Shown here one piece after another: positions 60,605-64,000 of a DNA stretch of 64,000 bases. Source of the stretch: Murimonas intestini (GTDB lineage: Bacteria; Bacillota; Clostridia; Lachnospirales; Lachnospiraceae); NCBI RefSeq assembly GCF_024622195.1, contig NZ_JANKBI010000002.1:62001-126000 (forward strand). Direction: 5' to 3'. The position numbers were made by a program, and so were the translations under genes. Position 1 is the first letter of the stretch; every line of letters begins with the position of its first letter. The notes under the pieces are model-generated. The model saw nothing but the letters and a program-made list of their open reading frames with translations, made no database searches and was not told the DNA's origin.

Positions 60605-60729
60605 TAGTATCATTTGAAAATCAGTGTTTTGACACCTAAAAACACTGCCGGTGTTATATCCTTCAAGAAATGTTTCCATTTGTATGATAAGATGGTATTT
60701 ATAGCAGAAGCAGAAGGGGCTAAAAATAA

Positions 60730-61554
60730 ATGATGATACATGAAATAAATGATAAAATATGGGAACATATGAAGTCGGACTGTTCAAAATGTTCAGGATT
60801 GTGCTGTACTGCTCTGTTTTTTTCAAAAACAGACGGCTTTCCAAAAGATAAAGCATCAGGGCAGCCATGTATAAATTTATTAAAGGATTACCGGTGTAAA
60901 ATACATTCGCAACTTGAAAAGCAGAAGATGAAAGGTTGTATTGGCTATGACTGCTTCGGTGCCGGGCAGCAGGTGACACAAGTTATTTATCAAGGTCAGA
61001 CCTGGAATGATATACCAAACCAGTCAACAGAAATTTTTGACGTTTTTGTAATTGTGTTTAAGCTTTATCAGATCAGATATTATCTGATAGAAGCATCGTC
61101 ACTTATTTCAGCGCAGCCACTTAAAAAATCCATTCAGTATTTGATTGAGGAAAATATAAAAATGTGCCATTACCGCCCTGATAGTATCTTATCTTTAGAT
61201 TTAGAGGAATACAGGCACAGGGCGAATCAGAGTTTAAAGCAAGTGTGTAAGCTGCTTCAGCAAAGTATTCATAGTGAGAGTAAAAAAGTTCCAGCTAATT
61301 TTCTTGGAGGCAATTTCAGGGGACAGGACATGAGCGGAGCAGACCTTAGCACAAAACTTTTAATAGCTGCAAATTTTGAAAAGAGCCTATTTAAAGGAAC
61401 AATATTTTTAGGAGCTGACACAAGAGACACTAACTTTAGTGATGCGGATTTAAGTGAAGCTGTATTTTTGACTCAAGGACAGGTTAATGCTGCAAAAGGA
61501 AACCGTAATACAAAATTACCCTATCAATTGGATTATCCGCCTACATGGAAGTAG
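60730..61554 (+). CDS. Cysteine-cluster/pentapeptide-repeat protein
   Basis: A 274-residue protein with two parts. Residues about 15-85 carry CSKCSGLCC, then PCINL, YRCKIH and GCIGYDCFGAGQ, a pattern like YkgJ-type metal or iron-sulfur clusters. Residues about 190-255 are pentapeptide repeats (ANFLGGNFRGQDMSGADLST, AANFEKSLFKG). The middle is helical. This combination occurs in other bacteria under the name pentapeptide-repeat protein, without a known role; some pentapeptide proteins shield gyrase. Start ATG 60730 or 60733 has a weak GAAGGGGC site. Confidence 0.8.
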   Translation: MMIHEINDKIWEHMKSDCSKCSGLCCTALFFSKTDGFPKDKASGQPCINLLKDYRCKIHSQLEKQKMKGCIGYDCFGAGQQVTQVIYQGQTWNDIPNQSTEIFDVFVIVFKLYQIRYYLIEASSLISAQPLKKSIQYLIEENIKMCHYRPDSILSLDLEEYRHRANQSLKQVCKLLQQSIHSESKKVPANFLGGNFRGQDMSGADLSTKLLIAANFEKSLFKGTIFLGADTRDTNFSDADLSEAVFLTQGQVNAAKGNRNTKLPYQLDYPPTWK

Positions 61555-61627
61555 AGAACAGATTCCGGGTGCAGAGGATAGATATGGGCATGGTAGAAAA
61601 CAGATGACTGCCGGAGGAGAATATTGT

Positions 61628-62281
61628 ATGAATAAAACCAGAGGGTGGAATTATATGTGTCTTGCATTGTATGCATTTGCAGGGCTGGGATTAGAAGCGC
61701 TTCTTGCATTTCTTATAGAACCCTTTTTGTACAGAAGTGCGATGAGTGAGTGGACCGTTTTACAAAATATTGTTCATTGGATCATAACATGTGTTCTTTG
61801 GGGAATTGTTATTATCCTTCTAATCAAACAGGCAAAACATAAATATGGTTTTGACGTATTTGCAAAAAGCGGGAAAATGAAACCCTGGCAGTGGGCCGTT
61901 GCCGTTGCATGTCTGATATTTACATTGTCAGTGTCATACATTGACTGGGGTGGGTTTAAAATTGTAAAAGAATTTTATTACAACGGGGTGCTTAAATTTA
62001 TATTTCAATATATTTATTATGTTTTTGAAACAGGTTTATTTACCCTCATTATTGTCTTTGGACAAAAGGCATTTGAGAAGTGGTTTGGGAATTCCCAAAT
62101 TCCATATGGCGGAATCGTGGTTGCGTTGACATGGGGGATGGGACATATACTGACAAAAGGGTCACTTTCCGCAGGATTATTAGCGGCGCTTAGCGGCTTT
62201 ATATACGGGGTCACATATCTGCTGGCTAATAGAAATATTAAGAAAACATATCTGCTTTTATTTGTGATGTTTGTGCTTTGA
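61628..62281 (+). CDS. Multi-helix membrane protein, weakly CPBP-like
   Basis: A 217-residue protein with about six helices. One segment, VVALTWGMGHILTKGSLSAG, resembles the third motif of CPBP (CAAX-protease-like) proteins, but the EExxxR motif is not clear: only FETGLFTLIIVFGQKAFEKW is near the place. So proteolytic activity is doubtful. The open frame reaches into the upstream gene, but ATG 61628 follows GCCGGAGGAGAATA. It may be cotranscribed with the pentapeptide gene. Confidence 0.55.
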   Translation: MNKTRGWNYMCLALYAFAGLGLEALLAFLIEPFLYRSAMSEWTVLQNIVHWIITCVLWGIVIILLIKQAKHKYGFDVFAKSGKMKPWQWAVAVACLIFTLSVSYIDWGGFKIVKEFYYNGVLKFIFQYIYYVFETGLFTLIIVFGQKAFEKWFGNSQIPYGGIVVALTWGMGHILTKGSLSAGLLAALSGFIYGVTYLLANRNIKKTYLLLFVMFVL

Positions 62282-62607
62282 ACCAATACATAAGGTGCTG
62301 TCATTCCGATAAAAATCTATAGGATTTCATGGGCAGGCGATGACTGAGAATATCACAGGATACTTTGGAGATTTGGCATCAATATGATTATCACAGACTT
62401 TTTTAAATTTAATATATGGATTGATCGGGAGACATGATACGTCACCATTATAAGAGCGCAGCTGTGGGAAAAGCTCTGTTAATGTGATGCTGAGTGTGTC
62501 CCTTTTTTGACGTTCCTTCCCATATATTAAGGTTTTTTTCTGCTTTTTTCATCTCAGCGCACATTTTCCCTGCTCATCCGTTATACTTAGTGAAAGGAGG
62601 TTTCCAG
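62282..62607. other. 326-bp gap ahead of the ECF sigma gene
   Basis: No gene is seen. The part 62427-62508 holds a long hairpin (listed separately). TATACT near 62581 may be part of the sigma gene promoter, but I cannot place a convincing -35. Confidence 0.5.
62427..62508 (+). terminator. Long imperfect hairpin with T-run
   Basis: GGGAGACA...CACCATTATAAGAGC pairs over about 30 positions (about two-thirds matched) with GCTCTGTTAATGTG...TGTGTCCC, followed by TTTTTT. Fits a terminator for the 61.6-kb gene; its length also suggests a degraded palindromic repeat. Confidence 0.5.
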
Positions 62608-63081
62608 ATGGCCATCGATTTAGAAGAAGAATATGACAAGATATACCGGTACTGCTATTTTCACGTGAGGGAGCAGTATCTGGCGGAGGATATTACTCAG
62701 GAAACTTTCCTTCGCTATTTTAAAAGGGCGCCCCAGATAAACCATGGAAGCAGGACAGCCTATCTGTATACCATAGCCCGGAATCTGTGCACAGACTATT
62801 TCCGCCGAACGGGGACGGAGGAACTGACTGAGGAAAAAGCGGAGGCAGTGTCCGGGACGGAGAGGCCCATGGAGGGACTGGAAGACAGTATGGATCTGAA
62901 GGAAGCCCTTAAGACGCTGACGGTGGAACAGCAGGAGCTGCTGATGCTGCGCTATGCCCAGGAATTGAATGTGTCTGAGGCGGCCCGGATTCTTGGAATA
63001 TCAAGATTTGCATTTTACCGCAGGGAAAAAGAAGCGCTTAAGGTATTAAAATTAAAACTGGAAGGAGGGGATGCTCAGTGA
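62608..63081 (+). CDS. ECF-type RNA polymerase sigma factor
   Basis: A 157-residue sigma-70 factor with only regions 2 and 4. Region 2: YDKIYRYCYFHVREQYLAED, ITQETFLRYFKRAP, TAYLYTIARNLCTDYFRR. Region 4: ALKTLTVEQQELLMLRYAQE, LNVSEAARILGISRFAFYRR. ATG 62608 follows GAAAGGAGGTTTCC; the frame upstream is not conserved. A classic anti-sigma protein is not present; the following gene is an ABC-type membrane protein that overlaps its stop, so the sigma factor and exporter form one operon. Confidence 0.92.
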   Translation: MAIDLEEEYDKIYRYCYFHVREQYLAEDITQETFLRYFKRAPQINHGSRTAYLYTIARNLCTDYFRRTGTEELTEEKAEAVSGTERPMEGLEDSMDLKEALKTLTVEQQELLMLRYAQELNVSEAARILGISRFAFYRREKEALKVLKLKLEGGDAQ

Positions 63082-63803
63082 GACAACTGAAAAAAGAGTT
63101 AAAAAAAGCATTTGAGGCCCCGCAGCCGCAAAGAAAGGAAGAATTTCTGCGCCAGCACGGGAATGGGGGCGGCAGTCTCACGGGATTTCTGATGGTACAG
63201 CTGTCTTATATAGGAAAAGGCACCTGGGGGATGATGGCGCTAATATTTATCATCTCAATGCTGGCAGGCAGATGTATGTACTTTCAGGACGCCAGCCAGG
63301 CTCTGGGGATATTGGGAGCCATTATGCCCTTTTGGGCAGGATTATTTATGAGTGAAGGCCTGAAGTCTAAGAGAAACGGGATGGCGGAACTGGAGCTTTC
63401 ATGCAGGCACAGCATACTTCAGGTGACTATGGCAAGATTTATCATACTGGGGATTGTGGAGCTGGCGGCACTGCTGGCAGTAGGGGCAGGAATAGGAAAT
63501 GCCTGGCGGGCAGGGTTTGTGAGAGGGACTGTATATATTCTTGTGCCGTGGATGGCCACCAGCTTTTTGTCCCTGTGCCTGATCAAAAGATCAGGTCGGG
63601 AAAATGAAGCCTGGTATTGTCTTGGCGCTGCGGTTCTGGTGAGCATTACATTAATGTCCTGCGGAAACATTTGGAAAGAGATGTACAGCCCTGTGTTTTT
63701 CGGCTGCTGGCTGCTTCTCTTTGCACTTCTGCTGGCAGGGAACGGATATAAAATAAAATGGTTCAGACAACATATGGAGGATTATTTATGGAACTTGAAT
63801 TAG
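63078..63803 (+). CDS. ABC-associated membrane protein after the ECF sigma gene
   Basis: A 241-residue membrane protein with a charged head of about 30 residues (QLKKELKKAFEAPQPQRKEE) then about six helices (MMALIFIISMLAGRCMYF, ALGILGAIMPFWAGLFM, and four more). The MAELELSCRHSILQVTMAR segment between helices resembles an ABC-2 coupling loop. It could be a permease, or an anti-sigma protein through its charged head; not settled. GTG 63078 overlaps the sigma stop (4 bases) and the ATPase gene overlaps its end by 16. Confidence 0.68.
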   Translation: MRQLKKELKKAFEAPQPQRKEEFLRQHGNGGGSLTGFLMVQLSYIGKGTWGMMALIFIISMLAGRCMYFQDASQALGILGAIMPFWAGLFMSEGLKSKRNGMAELELSCRHSILQVTMARFIILGIVELAALLAVGAGIGNAWRAGFVRGTVYILVPWMATSFLSLCLIKRSGRENEAWYCLGAAVLVSITLMSCGNIWKEMYSPVFFGCWLLLFALLLAGNGYKIKWFRQHMEDYLWNLN

Positions 63804-64000
63804 ACTGTATTAAGAAGCAGTTTAAAAATAAGATTGCCGTGGACAGGGTTTCTTTCAGGATGCGTCCTGGAATATACGGACTGCTGGGCGCAAACGGTGC
63901 AGGAAAGACAACATTGATGCGGATGATGGCGGGAATCTTAAGGCCTGATGAGGGGCGGATACATTTGGATGGAATTGATGTGTCTGAAGAAGCCTACAGG
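63788..64000 (+). CDS. ABC transporter ATP-binding protein, cut by the window end
   Basis: The first 71 residues of an ABC ATPase: MELELDCIKKQFKNKIAVDR, Walker A LLGANGAGKTTL, then MRMMAGILRPDEGRIHLDG. The frame is open to base 64000, so Walker B and signature lie beyond the window. ATG 63788 follows ATGGAGGATTATTT and overlaps the preceding membrane-protein gene. It belongs to the ECF-sigma operon. Confidence 0.9.
   Translation, partial: MELELDCIKKQFKNKIAVDRVSFRMRPGIYGLLGANGAGKTTLMRMMAGILRPDEGRIHLDGIDVSEEAYR

Overview
The window reads as a chromosomal segment of a spore-forming, low-to-mid GC Firmicute of class Clostridia, most likely family Lachnospiraceae (Blautia/Dorea-like). The grounds are the sequences of AspRS, CodY, GroEL, IMPDH and NADP-GDH, an intact sigK, CIRCE control of groESL, the ireB-ruvX-yrzB gene order, and AGGAGG ribosome sites. 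Genus is inference. I see no rRNA or tRNA gene, CRISPR array, prophage or full-length insertion sequence.

Region 1 (1-33 kb) is mostly housekeeping. It holds the 3' part of aspS, a HEPN/MNT toxin-antitoxin-like pair, a lipoprotein, and a translation and tRNA-modification block (prmA, rsmE, cysteine desulfurase, thiI, mtaB). Next come ireB-ruvX-yrzB, RNase J, ylbF, a short MltG-like stub, then trmR and a U32 (TrhP-type) gene that together point to 5-methoxyuridine formation in tRNA. After these are a metallophosphoesterase, sigK, a phosphopantetheinyl transferase, comM-dprA-topA-codY, groESL, two membrane proteins, guaB, an amidase, and a HEAT-repeat RNA methyltransferase.

Region 2 (33-64 kb) is accessory. 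It holds five separate ABC-2 type export loci, each beside a different kind of regulator: (i) a seven-gene minus-strand operon led by a YtrA-type GntR repressor, with three ATPases and three permeases; (ii) a LanFEG-like transporter divergent from an OmpR-type two-component system; (iii) an RR - ATPase - permease - HK cluster; (iv) an ATPase and two permeases next to an AgrC-like kinase and LytTR regulator; (v) an ECF sigma factor, a membrane protein and an ABC ATPase cut by the window end. Such loci usually sense and export or resist antimicrobial peptides. Between them lie gdhA, a 60-residue Rpn-tail protein, a frameshifted epoxyqueuosine-reductase-like gene, a ROK regulator, small unknown proteins, a LysE exporter divergent from an XRE-cupin regulator, and a Cys-cluster/pentapeptide-repeat protein.

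The clearest unusual signal is a family of small palindromic mobile repeats. One copy (42149-42290, 142 bp) has 12-bp terminal inverted repeats and an exact 8-bp flanking duplication. A 27-bp relative at 52185-52211 also has an exact 8-bp duplication; it sits in the 3' end of a histidine kinase gene and has rewritten its last residues and stop codon. Related pieces lie at 28457-28483 and 4390-4430. Other points of interest are phased 11-bp repeats upstream of two regulated ABC promoters, sigma-K without a pro-sequence, and an HPr-like protein without the catalytic histidine.
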